A DNA stretch of 17,290 bases from an uncultured Sutterella sp. (GCA_937943605.1 CALEAW010000001.1:1-17290); one strand, 5' to 3'; shown: positions 8,336 to 15,460, numbered from the stretch's first letter. Program-made: numbers and translations. Notes: generated from the letters alone by a model not told the origin.

Positions 8336-8563
8336 TTAACGGTGCTTAAGCTGATAGGTTGCCCAGGCTTTGAGAGTTAAGCCGAAAAACATCACCGCAA
8401 TACCAGCCACCACATTGAATGTCGATACCGGCTCTTGCACCACATGATAGCCAAACCAGGCTGCGCCGCCAAAGCCCACAGGATTGCCGATATTTTGCAG
8501 GATGGTTAAGCCAAATTCGCGGCTTAGGACTGTCTTTATGATTTTGTTTTCCTTTGTCTGCAT
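8336..8563 (-). CDS. Small membrane protein, function unknown
   Basis: The product is 75 aa. I choose the ATG at 8563 because TGAGGA lies seven bases upstream. A longer reading from 8614 has no ribosome binding site. The N-terminal third is charged (MQTKENKIIKTVLSREFGL). A glycine-rich, partly hydrophobic segment follows (NPVGFGGAAWFGYHVV, about 28-43), then one clear transmembrane helix (FNVVAGIAVMFFGLTLKAWA, about 49-68) and a basic end (KHR). It lies 43 bases upstream of the RloB-like gene on the same strand, so the two may be cotranscribed, with this protein as a membrane partner. No family was recognised. Confidence 0.6.
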   Translation of the reverse strand: MQTKENKIIKTVLSREFGLTILQNIGNPVGFGGAAWFGYHVVQEPVSTFNVVAGIAVMFFGLTLKAWATYQLKHR

Positions 8564-8740
8564 CTCACATTCCTCAATAGGTACACGTTCGTTGACGTGA
8601 TTAACCACCGTCATTGATGGGCTTTAAACCTCGTTAGATCAACCCTACCAAAAGACTGTCACATATACGAAATCGGCAATATTGGACGCGGTTGGCTCAA
8701 TGCCCCTTGCTGCCCAAGCCAGGTACGCCCCATCCATCAA

Positions 8741-9313
8741 TCAAAACCCTGACGGCAAGCCATCGAAATGCACGCCTCTAAAGCGCATGGCACGCATCAC
8801 TTCAAGAAGCAGTTCACAATCCAACAAAGCGCCATGGTGCGTACGACGCGCACGATTCACACCATAGTCGTCACACAAATGATCAAGGCGATTACGTCCC
8901 CGACCGCGCACTTTAACAGCAGTTCTTAATGTACAGACAATGTCGTCACAAACCGACGTGAGTAACGGATAGCCTGCACGCGCCAATTCAGCGTTGAGCA
9001 TCTTTGCGTCATAGTTGGCGTTATGAATATAGACACGTGCGCCCGCCACAAAATCTAAGAAATCAGGTGCAACGTCAGCAAAAAGCGGTTTATTCGCCAA
9101 AAAGTCGTCACTCAAGCCATGGACGCGATATGCGCCATAAGGCATACGACGCTGCGGATTGAGGTACGTCTGATAACGACCTATGACCGACAACGTACGC
9201 GGATCAAACTCAACCGCTGCAATTTCACAGATGCGGTCATAATGGTCACTCAAGCCCGTGGTTTCGGTGTCAAGACAGATAAAGCGAAGATCGGTCGAAG
9301 TTCGCACAGTCAT
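8741..9313 (-). CDS. dnaQ: DnaQ-like DEDDh 3'-5' exonuclease (Pol III epsilon type)
   Basis: The 190-aa product starts at ATG 9313, with AGGA eight bases upstream. All DEDDh residues are visible: D15 and E17 in FICLDTETTG (exo I), D102 in YIHNANYDAKML (exo II), and H160 and D165 in RTHHGALLDCELL (exo III). RVHGLSDDFLANKPLFADVAPDFLDF and GRNRLDHLCDDYGV align closely with the epsilon proofreading subunit of proteobacterial DNA polymerase III. The protein stops just after the catalytic domain. E. coli epsilon continues for roughly 55 more residues, which bind the alpha polymerase subunit, and that part is missing here. It may be the genuine proofreading subunit with a short tail or a free-acting paralogue, so the gene symbol is tentative. 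Confidence 0.85.
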   Translation of the reverse strand: MTVRTSTDLRFICLDTETTGLSDHYDRICEIAAVEFDPRTLSVIGRYQTYLNPQRRMPYGAYRVHGLSDDFLANKPLFADVAPDFLDFVAGARVYIHNANYDAKMLNAELARAGYPLLTSVCDDIVCTLRTAVKVRGRGRNRLDHLCDDYGVNRARRTHHGALLDCELLLEVMRAMRFRGVHFDGLPSGF

Positions 9314-9386
9314 GTAAGGATTCCTACTTAGAGAGTTAATCGGGCGACCTCAGTCGGCTCTGCAAGATCGCTTTTTTAATATCAGA

Positions 9387-9392
9387 ATTATA
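9387..9392 (-). promoter_or_regulatory. Candidate -10 box for the dnaQ-like gene
   Basis: On the minus strand this reads TATAAT exactly, 74 bases upstream of the ATG and within the 128-base gap after the AAA ATPase gene. I see no good -35 hexamer at 16-18 bases from it, so the promoter call rests on the -10 alone. Confidence 0.35.
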
Positions 9393-9441
9393 AGGTACGG
9401 TGGCTTTTAATATCATGTTTGACAAGGCTAGTTACGATACC

Positions 9442-10803
9442 TTAGTTTTCCAAAGAGCGGCCTTCGTAGACGATTTCACAATTTGCATAAGACGGATTAG
9501 CAGCTAGGAAAGCAAAACTTTTTTCCTTTAACTTTTGAAAGCTGATTTTGCGAGATTCTCTTTTCACTTCGATGAAAAGTAGTCGTTTATCAAAAGGTTG
9601 ATACGCAATGATGTCGATTTCGTCACCGCCTTTACGATTCCACCAAGGGGCACATTCTGAAACAGTGCCTGTTTCCATCAGGTCACGACGGAAGTACTGT
9701 TCTAACACCGATCTGCCTGTATATTCAGGGAAGTCTTTTAAAATGGCTTGCGTTAAAAGTTTTGAACCCTCATGACTCATCTCAAGCAAGCTTTTGTTGG
9801 TAAATAGATAACGAAACCAGAACTGAAGGAAAGTATCGTTCATCACCAAACGGTAGTTGCGTCCTTTTTTTGTCTGAGAAGCAAAAGGCATTTCTTTGGT
9901 CAACAAGGCGTAGTGTTCTTCTAGTTTTTTTAGATGCCCACTAATATCAATATCCTTTTCGAAAAGTGTTGCTAGCTTTGCTCTTTCTGTGATGCCTTCT
10001 GCAACTTTTTGCATTATGGCAAAATAGGTGCCGTAATCCCGTTTAAACGCTGTTTTTAAAAGATTCTCACCCTCCATCAAAAAGAACGAACTCGAGGATG
10101 TGGCAAGTTCTATCATGCTTTCCTTTGTCACGCATCCTGAGTCCATAAAAAGTTCAACGTACTTCGCGACACCGCCAGTCATCATCCAAAGTGCGAGATG
10201 ATCATCCGCTGTCGCAGTACCACCCGAGTATTCCTCGAGAATTTGATGAAGGATTTTTAGTGGCAATGGTTGCAAGCGGATAAAAGCACTTGGACGACCG
10301 TAGAGTGGTGCTTTGGGATTTTCAGTGATTTCTCGCATTGTACTTGCGACTGAGCCCGCTGTGACAAGCATTAAATGGGATTTACCTGCATATCGATCCC
10401 AAAGCGCCTGTAAGTCCCCAAAAAATGATGGTGCAACCGTTTCAAGATTCTGAAACTCATCAATAAAAAATGTTAGCGGCTGCGTTTGGGAGCGCTTTAA
10501 TATGTATTCGTACAATGAGCGAATGTCCGAAAATTGCACAGGTAGATCCGTCAGTCCCAAGGGAGCTGCGTGTAATTGCAAAAAAGCTTCGATATTGCCT
10601 TTTTCGGTTTTATCACCGTTGACAAAAAAGTAAAGGAACGGTGTCTCTGAAGATGACGAATTGAGTGCCTCATTAATCAGTCTGGATTTACCGACCCGGC
10701 GTCTACCGGTCACAACGACCATTTGGCTAGATTTGGTTTGTGAAAGCTTTTGGTAACGTTGTAGAAGCGCAATTTCATTTTCGCGGCCATAAAACTTGAG
10801 CAT
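9442..10803 (-). CDS. AAA ATPase of the DUF234 group with PD-(D/E)xK-like C-terminus
   Basis: The 453-aa protein starts at ATG 10803, with GGAG eight bases upstream. The Walker A is GRRRVGKS (33-40) and the Walker B is LTFFIDEFQNL (110-120). LMLVTAGSVASTMREI (144-159) supplies the sensor-1 region and LYGRPSAFIRLQPL (167-180) the arginine-bearing segment typical of these archaeal-type ATPases. A winged-helix-like middle part (about 255-325) is followed by a restriction-endonuclease-like C-terminal domain with D397 in GGDEIDIIA and E412-V-K414 in LLFIEVKR. Proteins of this architecture are common in gut bacteria and archaea, and their substrate is not established. The gene stands alone behind a leader of roughly 110 bases. 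Its promoter region carries a palindrome array shared with the XRE gene at 14043-14357, which points to control by that regulator. Confidence 0.85.
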   Translation of the reverse strand: MLKFYGRENEIALLQRYQKLSQTKSSQMVVVTGRRRVGKSRLINEALNSSSSETPFLYFFVNGDKTEKGNIEAFLQLHAAPLGLTDLPVQFSDIRSLYEYILKRSQTQPLTFFIDEFQNLETVAPSFFGDLQALWDRYAGKSHLMLVTAGSVASTMREITENPKAPLYGRPSAFIRLQPLPLKILHQILEEYSGGTATADDHLALWMMTGGVAKYVELFMDSGCVTKESMIELATSSSSFFLMEGENLLKTAFKRDYGTYFAIMQKVAEGITERAKLATLFEKDIDISGHLKKLEEHYALLTKEMPFASQTKKGRNYRLVMNDTFLQFWFRYLFTNKSLLEMSHEGSKLLTQAILKDFPEYTGRSVLEQYFRRDLMETGTVSECAPWWNRKGGDEIDIIAYQPFDKRLLFIEVKRESRKISFQKLKEKSFAFLAANPSYANCEIVYEGRSLEN

Positions 10804-10917
10804 GCAATAAACTCCAAAAGGGCAGCCCCTCGTATTTCAGGCATTTGATTACTGAGATTAATTTTTAATTTGAGTCCCAGGTAAACCTAATTGTCCATCT
10901 CATTGTAAGTTTCCACT

Positions 10918-10984
10918 GTAATTATTACAGCCTGTAAGATTACACCCGTAAACTTACAGCTTGTAAGATTACGGGTGTAAGGTT
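10918..10984 (-). promoter_or_regulatory. Promoter/operator array of the AAA ATPase gene
   Basis: Three 10-bp palindrome-like units, GTAAGATTAC (10934-10943), GTAAACTTAC (10948-10957) and GTAAGATTAC (10963-10972), are spaced 14 and 15 bases apart. A further half unit GTAAGGTT (10977-10984) follows 14 bases on. Read on the minus strand, TTACGG and TAATAA lie 18 bases apart and look like -35 and -10 boxes, so the first palindrome sits in the promoter spacer and the second overlaps the -35. This is the geometry of a repressor operator. Positions 10919-10970 match 14409-14460 without gaps at 43 of 52 positions. Confidence 0.6.
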
Positions 10985-11357
10985 CGTGCTTCTAAAAGTA
11001 AAAACAAACAAGCGAACTTGTATCAAGCTGCATAACTTGAGGAGACGATCCGAGCGATCAGCTTGCTATCTTCGGTAGTATCTTTTTGGGCTGTGCTGTC
11101 TTTCTTTTGTGGCTTGGCAGTTAAACGATTTAAGCCTGAAATCTCAATCGAACACAACCGCGATGCTTATTGGCTTTGTGTCAATTTTCTGTTTGTCGTT
11201 GAAGGTTGTACTCATTCAGCCCAATCACTTGACGCATTTCGCTTCATAACAATGGAGCTGCGTTAGACAGCGTCATACACATGGCAGAGTCTTTTTGTCT
11301 TTAAGCGTTTTGACTTTATCTCTTAGTAATGTTGCGCGGCTTTGGGCCGCATTGATT

Positions 11358-11384
11358 GGAAAAAGGCGCTCAAAATGGAGCGCC
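11358..11384 (-). terminator. Rho-independent terminator of the reductase operon
   Basis: On the minus strand GGCGCTC-CATTTT-GAGCGCC forms a perfect 7-bp GC-rich stem with a six-base loop, directly followed by TTTTTCC. It lies about 220 bases beyond the stop of the tetraheme cytochrome gene. It is the first typical intrinsic terminator reached by that transcript. Confidence 0.7.
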
Positions 11385-11518
11385 TGGAGGCTTGCGCCTT
11401 GATAAACTTGATCAACCCTTGCGTGGTCTTCTTCGAATAACCGACGCATGGGCTATCACTTGTCTACCAAGTATTGTGAGTGCGAAAAAAGGAGGTAAGA
11501 ACCCTACTCCGCAAAGCT

Positions 11519-11551
11519 GTCCAAAAGCCGAGTTGAAAATGGCTCTTGGAC
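11519..11551 (-). terminator. Inverted repeat in the 3' region of the reductase operon
   Basis: GTCCAAAAGCC (11519-11529) and GGCTCTTGGAC (11541-11551) pair over 11 positions. The single non-match becomes a G-U wobble only in the minus-strand RNA, which supports a structure in the operon transcript. No U-run follows, so it may protect the 3' end instead of terminating. Confidence 0.45.
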
Positions 11552-11602
11552 AGCCGCACGGATTGAGCCTAGCTTATTGAAAGCTTTGACAGCATCAACG
11601 TC

Positions 11603-11959
11603 TTATGGAACTTTGAATTCCCAGGAGTGGCATTCTATGCAATAGTTCACGCCTTGCTGATGGCCTTTGTGACACTCTGTGCAGGGTAGATTGCCATCAT
11701 GCTGTGCATGAGGATTCCCCGCTCCTTCTTCTTTAGGGGCAGTTAATTTCACAAGTTTGTCATACCCTCCATGACACTCAACACATGACTCTTCATCATT
11801 GGCATTCATCTTGATGGCATGGTCTTGGCTGGAGACGTGACAGATCGTACAATCCATACCTTTGCTTACGTGTCTATCTGCTAAAAATGCAGCATTCGCC
11901 ATCGGAGCTATGGCTACGAGCATTGCTGTAACCACTAATGGTTTAAAAACAGGATGCAT
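11603..11959 (-). CDS. Periplasmic tetraheme cytochrome c, flavocytochrome c electron-donor subunit
   Basis: The 118-aa product carries a signal peptide (hydrophobic 8-20, cleavage after MANA near residue 23) and four CxxCH haem motifs: CTICH (37-41), CVECH (59-63), CTECH (93-97) and CIECH (107-111). Its size and haem spacing match the tetrahaem domain that is fused to the N-terminus of Shewanella flavocytochrome c3, here as a separate polypeptide. It should pass electrons to the FAD reductase encoded 19 bases upstream in the same operon. The start has AAGGG nine bases before the ATG. The C-terminus WEFKVP resembles FDFKVP in the second cytochrome of this window (16401-16751), which hints at a conserved docking or packing end. 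Confidence 0.9.
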   Translation of the reverse strand: MHPVFKPLVVTAMLVAIAPMANAAFLADRHVSKGMDCTICHVSSQDHAIKMNANDEESCVECHGGYDKLVKLTAPKEEGAGNPHAQHDGNLPCTECHKGHQQGVNYCIECHSWEFKVP

Positions 11960-11978
11960 CAGATTGATCCCTTTGGAA

Positions 11979-13670
11979 TTAAGTCAATGGTTTTAGATTG
12001 GCAACTTCCTTACCAGCAATTTGTCCGAACACCAATAGATCGGTCAACATTGCTCCCCCTTGCTCAAGCCCACAAGAAATTTCTCCGACGGCATATAGAC
12101 GGGGTATTGGCTTGTCGTTCCAGTCCAAAACTTCTTTTTTGCCGTTAGCTGCCAACCCACCTTTGGTGTTTGGACCGCCAGAACATAGCAAAACGGCATA
12201 GTATGGGGCTTTGGCTACCGGTGTCAGGGTTTCTTTAGAGCGCCCAAACTCGTCATCTTTTCCACGTGCGCATGCGGCATTAAATGCATCGACGGTCGCA
12301 CGAAGTGTTTCCGGACGCATCCGACCTGCATTATCTTTAGTCGCTGCGATTTTTTGTGCGAGTTCTTCGATCGTGTCACCCTTCAATATCCACCCCTTTT
12401 GAATGGCCGTAGAGTTGTCCTTGGCTCCCCAATCAACAAAGCCATAACCAACACTGGCTGAGCCAAGATTCACGATGGGTTTTTGTAGACGTAGCGTCTC
12501 ATCGAAAATGAGCCATGACGGCGATGCATCGTAGGCAAGGGTGTCTACATTTAAAGCCGAAGAAAGTACGTGGAAGCTATTTTCCCCCGCTCCATTCTGC
12601 GTTTTATATTCTGACGCATAGCGACGGCCAAAATTATTGACAATGATGGAATGACCAGAACTGGTAGTTGATGTCATCATGCCAATGCGCAATCCGTTAT
12701 GTCGAATAGGCGAAGCCATAATCACAGCACCTGCGACTGAGCTAGCACGGTGCATCCCTGCACCAGCGGAAAGTCCCATAGCGATGCCATCACCTTCGTT
12801 ATAAGGCGTACCATAGAATGCCCAGCCTTCACCGCCCTGCCCGGGTAAAAACGCTTTACGCATTCCAGGATGGAATTCATAGCCACCACTGCAAAGAACA
12901 ACGCCTCGGCGAGCACGGAAATAATGTTCATTGCCAGACGAATCGACCGCGACAACGCCTGTCACTGCACCAGCTGTGTCTTGTGTCAAGCGAATGGCAC
13001 GCATTTCATAAGCCACTTCAATCTTGTCAGCGCGAGATTCGACCCCTGTTTCTAGACAACGCCAAAAAGCCTCGCCACCACAGGTCTGTTCTTTCGGAAG
13101 GTTATATGTTGATTTGCTAGGGCTTACAACGCGTTTTGTGTATGAAGCGCGAACCATGGCATACGCCGTTTCAGACCCACGTGGGTAAAGAGATGAAGCG
13201 CCCCACCCTGGCAATGGCAACGGATTAAAGGAAGGATCACACTTTTTCATAAAATCCACCAAACCTGTTGCATATTGAGCAAAGCCCTTGCCAAGTTCAG
13301 CGGAAATGTCATCATGCTCACCTGCGGATACTGTTGGACCATTAGGTCCCGCAAACATGGCAGTCGCATATTCGGCCAAGGCATCAGCATTACCGTCTTT
13401 CCCAGGACAATGGAAGATACCCGCCGACAAACGAGTATTGGAGCGCAAAGTCGCCTTGGGTTGGCGTTCAAGTACAAGCACCTTAGCTCCCGCATCCGCA
13501 GCCGTAATCGCAGTCGTTGCACCAGCACCCCCAAAACCAACAACTATGACATCGGTTATCTTTTCGGGCTTTAGGTCATCTGAACGCTTTTTCGCAAAGA
13601 CGGGTGAAGAAAGATTAATCAGTCCAGTTCCCAAAGCAGCTGTCAATGCAGTTCGTCGCGTGCAATTCAT
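11979..13670 (-). CDS. Tat-exported FAD reductase, flavocytochrome c / FrdA-like
   Basis: The 563-aa flavoprotein has a strong SD (AAGGAG, seven bases from the ATG). The N-terminus has a Tat-like TRRTAL and a hydrophobic stretch ending SSPVFA (about residue 26). The FAD-binding loop is DVIVVGFGGAGATTAITAAD (40-59), with the ribose-binding Glu in VLVLER at 68. The C-terminal FAD segment is KPIPRLYAVGEISCGLEQGG...LLVFGQIAG. Members reduce the double bond of periplasmic acceptors such as fumarate or urocanate. Aligned by eye to Shewanella Fcc3, the catalytic His pair in HHTMGG is here GGPNTKGG (498-505). The NRLGG substrate Arg is absent (EQGGAML), and an Arg after GRRYASE is also missing. A classical fumarate reductase is therefore unlikely and the substrate is unknown. 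It is the first gene of a two-gene operon with the tetraheme cytochrome. Confidence 0.87.
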   Translation of the reverse strand: MNCTRRTALTAALGTGLINLSSPVFAKKRSDDLKPEKITDVIVVGFGGAGATTAITAADAGAKVLVLERQPKATLRSNTRLSAGIFHCPGKDGNADALAEYATAMFAGPNGPTVSAGEHDDISAELGKGFAQYATGLVDFMKKCDPSFNPLPLPGWGASSLYPRGSETAYAMVRASYTKRVVSPSKSTYNLPKEQTCGGEAFWRCLETGVESRADKIEVAYEMRAIRLTQDTAGAVTGVVAVDSSGNEHYFRARRGVVLCSGGYEFHPGMRKAFLPGQGGEGWAFYGTPYNEGDGIAMGLSAGAGMHRASSVAGAVIMASPIRHNGLRIGMMTSTTSSGHSIIVNNFGRRYASEYKTQNGAGENSFHVLSSALNVDTLAYDASPSWLIFDETLRLQKPIVNLGSASVGYGFVDWGAKDNSTAIQKGWILKGDTIEELAQKIAATKDNAGRMRPETLRATVDAFNAACARGKDDEFGRSKETLTPVAKAPYYAVLLCSGGPNTKGGLAANGKKEVLDWNDKPIPRLYAVGEISCGLEQGGAMLTDLLVFGQIAGKEVANLKPLT

Positions 13671-13737
13671 ACGATTTCTCCTTAGAGGTCAAAGGTCGCT
13701 CAGTTTCACCGAGCCATGAACGACCTGCGTTCATACC

Positions 13738-13775
13738 TCGATGCATCAAAATCACCTCTCTACGTGAGAGATTTT
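13738..13775 (-). promoter_or_regulatory. Upstream control element of the reductase operon
   Basis: Positions 13738-13757 match the element upstream of the FtsZ-like gene at 18 of 20 bases (TCGATnnATCAAAATCACCT read on plus). Directly abutting is a hairpin-forming repeat: CTCTC (13756-13760) pairs with GAGAG (13766-13770), flanked by AAAAT and ATTTT. The element lies 67-105 bases before the ATG, which suits a regulator site over or next to the promoter. An FNR- or CRP-type regulator is plausible for an anaerobic respiratory operon, but this copy fits the FNR consensus less well (about 7 of 10). Confidence 0.4.
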
Positions 13776-14042
13776 GGCGTACCACTGATATATCCTAGTC
13801 TTGGGCTTCGAAAAAAACAATAAAAAATAAGTAAAGCTCAGCTTGTGCTGTGTCTTATATCAACACCATCGGCCGCATATGCCTGTTACCAATAAACCCT
13901 ATAACAGTCCGCGAAGTCACTGCTGTCCTAGAACCATTCTCAGATCGGTTTTTAGAGAGCAGTGAAAAAATATGAGAGAAAGTAACCCAATTTCAACATG
14001 TATTGGCACATAACCACGATCCGTTTGGCATCTGATGCTAAA
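13776..14042. other. Intergenic stretch between the XRE and reductase genes
   Basis: No gene was seen. TCACTGCT (13917-13924) and AGCAGTGA (13958-13965) form a perfect 8-bp inverted repeat around a 33-base loop. On the minus strand it is preceded, not followed, by a T-run, so it is not a standard terminator for the XRE gene. Confidence 0.4.
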
Positions 14043-14357
14043 TCAAACCAAACGAATTTCGACGCGCTTGCCAAGTGCTCGGGCGTAGCGCCGAAGCATA
14101 GACAACGTTGGCATTTTGCCAGACTCAAGCCCATTTTCTAACCGACATACCGCGCTTCGTGGCAATCCCATTCTCGAAGCAATTTCAGTCTGAGTAAGAT
14201 TTTGCTGTTTACGTAACTTGATAGCCTCATCAAGTAAAGCGATCTCATCGGCTAATTCATCATAAGCTTTGACAAACTCTGGATTTGTTTGCCATTGATT
14301 TAACAAATCATTGTGCGTTTTCTTAGAAAGTTGGAGCATTGCTTTTTTCTCTCTCAT
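14043..14357 (-). CDS. XRE-family regulator, HigA-like antitoxin without toxin
   Basis: The 104-aa product ends in an XRE helix-turn-helix: NLTQTEIASRMGLPRSAVCR (53-72) is the recognition region, followed by LENG and LSMLRRYARALGKRVEIRL (86-103). The N-terminal helix region NPEFVKAYDELADEIALLDEAI is usual for HigA-type antitoxins. The ATG at 14357 has no clear SD. A second ATG at 14339 follows GAGAGAAAAAAGCA and may be the true start. HigA genes normally lie directly after a higB toxin, but none is present on either side. Its promoter region (14409-14460) carries the palindrome array also found before the AAA ATPase gene, so the protein is the obvious candidate to bind both. That link is inference. 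Confidence 0.8.
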   Translation of the reverse strand: MREKKAMLQLSKKTHNDLLNQWQTNPEFVKAYDELADEIALLDEAIKLRKQQNLTQTEIASRMGLPRSAVCRLENGLESGKMPTLSMLRRYARALGKRVEIRLV

Positions 14358-14408
14358 TCGCTGACGAGCTAAATCCAGTTCTTTGGGGAGTCCTTTGTGG
14401 TTCCTGCT

Positions 14409-14460
14409 TAATTATTACTATTCGTAAGCTTACACTCGTAACCTTACAGCTTGTAAGGTT
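14409..14460 (-). promoter_or_regulatory. Promoter/operator array of the XRE gene
   Basis: Palindromes GTAAGCTTAC (14424-14433) and GTAACCTTAC (14438-14447) and a half unit GTAAGGTT (14453-14460) repeat the arrangement at 10918-10984 with identical spacing. Read on the minus strand, TTACGA and TAATAA are 18 bases apart as candidate -35 and -10 boxes, with the first palindrome in the spacer. The -10 lies about 50 bases before the ATG at 14357. The five bases between the -10 and the first palindrome differ between the two copies, while the palindromes are kept, as expected for a selected binding site. Confidence 0.6.
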
Positions 14461-14571
14461 TGACTTTGAGCACCAGACATGGTTGACCATCTGAGGGGTG
14501 TCCCTCTATTTCGATGTCTTCGAGAACGATGCTATTGACAGAAAGGAATTGCTTAATTACAGTACCGAATG

Positions 14572-14633
14572 TAGCCATGGTTTTGGTGGGTTGTTTTTGT
14601 GTGGAAACTTAACAATACCCAATTCCATGGCTA
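14572..14633. repeat. Long imperfect inverted repeat
   Basis: The outer arms TAGCCATGG (14572-14580) and CCATGGCTA (14625-14633) are perfectly complementary. Pairing continues inward with TTGG/CCAA and GGGTTGTT/AACAATACCC-type matches interrupted by small bulges, leaving a loop of about 16 bases. The size suits a small structured RNA or the core of a palindromic repeat element. No terminator T-run follows. Confidence 0.45.
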
Positions 14634-15023
14634 TTTGCATTTCTAGATATGGGGCCAGCCCCAAACCCCGCGTTCGCCGTCACGTGACTCGGGGCATATG
14701 CTCGGCTTAGGCCTCCTCTATACCCGACTGGTCTTGACTAGTCTCGAGGCTCGCTCCGATTACAAGGCCCTACAGTTTTTCATCAGGTAGACTTATTTGG
14801 TCTAATGTCGCGCTCATTGGCGCGAAAATCAGGCGTACCCGTGCAAGGGCTTAATTTTTTTACCCATACTTATGCACGAGGGCTCAAAGTTAAACATTCG
14901 AGCCAAAAATAAAAATGCTTGGACCGTTGTCCCTAACCGCAACGTCTTCAAACAAAGAAAGCTACCATCCACCCTCCGACTAGTCAATAAAGAATGGATC
15001 GTAGCTTGTAAGATTTCATATGC

Positions 15024-15053
15024 CTTCCTTAAGGAAGCCTAAAAACTTTAGGC
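15024..15053. repeat. Two adjoining perfect hairpin sequences
   Basis: CTTCCTTAAGGAAG (15024-15037) is a perfect 14-bp palindrome. GCCTAAA-AAC-TTTAGGC (15037-15053) is a perfect 7-bp stem with a three-base loop. They share one base. Neither is followed by a convincing T-run. Confidence 0.45.
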
Positions 15054-15122
15054 GTTGTCGGTAACTAGCCTCGTCTGTACGGAAGTTAAATGAAACCATA
15101 TAAATATTAACACATTCCCTAT

Positions 15123-15209
15123 TGAAATATCCATTAACCTTGAGCCAAACTTCATTGCGCAAATTGACCAATCTTTTAAATTAACAAACTGGCTAAGGTG
15201 GATATTTCA
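15123..15209. repeat. Imperfect inverted repeat with 44-base spacer
   Basis: TGAAATATCC (15123-15132) pairs perfectly with GGATATTTCA (15200-15209). After a four-base bulge, ACCTTGAGCC (15137-15146) pairs with GGCTAAGGT (15191-15199) apart from one unpaired base. The total paired length is about 19 bp. The spacer is AT-rich and has no coding signal. It is consistent with a miniature inverted-repeat element or a structured transcript. Confidence 0.45.
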
Positions 15210-15273
15210 GCAGGAACCATAAAAGCGTTATCCCATCAAGTAATGTAACTTGTCTTCGTCAAGGTCGAATAAG

Positions 15274-15287
15274 TTCGACATGTCGAA
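15274..15287. repeat. Palindrome TTCGACATGTCGAA, copy 1
   Basis: A perfect 14-bp palindrome followed on the plus strand by TTTTTGG. It is the first of three exact copies within 360 bases. Confidence 0.7.
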
Positions 15288-15460
15288 TTTTTGGACAATT
15301 CACAGCACATTGAAACCCTTCCACCTTCCCTTGCCGAGGGGGGCTACCAAGGTGTCGGCGAGAACGAAGACTTTCCTGGCCATAGTTGTTTTAAAGGACG
15401 ACGATGTCAGACCGACAACACTTCGACCTTCGCGTCCAGTTACCGTTCGTTTTCGAGAAA

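Larger units (their letters stand above)
10985..11602. other. Gene-free gap with terminator hairpins
   Basis: I find no supportable gene. An ATG-initiated 67-codon frame at 11063-11266 and a 74-codon frame at 11356-11580 have no family resemblance, and the latter runs through a terminator hairpin. The stretch holds the terminator at 11358-11384 and a further inverted repeat at 11519-11551, both best read as the 3' end of the reductase operon. Confidence 0.5.

Noticed and set aside
6350..8684. Shared 12-mer TCGGCAATATTG at 6350-6361 and 8673-8684, both upstream of minus-strand genes
   Set aside because: Only 12 bases match with unrelated flanks and different distances to the genes; too weak to call an element.
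8615..8740. Possible tRNA-like GC-rich stretch downstream of the dnaQ-like gene
   Set aside because: No T-loop GTTCRANNC-type sequence and no acceptor/anticodon stem arrangement could be found on either strand.
11063..11580. Possible transposase remnant in the gap after the reductase operon
   Set aside because: Translations in all frames show no transposase motif or terminal inverted repeats; the hairpins are explained as operon 3' structures.
12722..13120. Open frames on both strands inside the FAD reductase gene
   Set aside because: They are overprinted by a long, well-supported coding sequence and have no ribosome binding sites or family resemblance.
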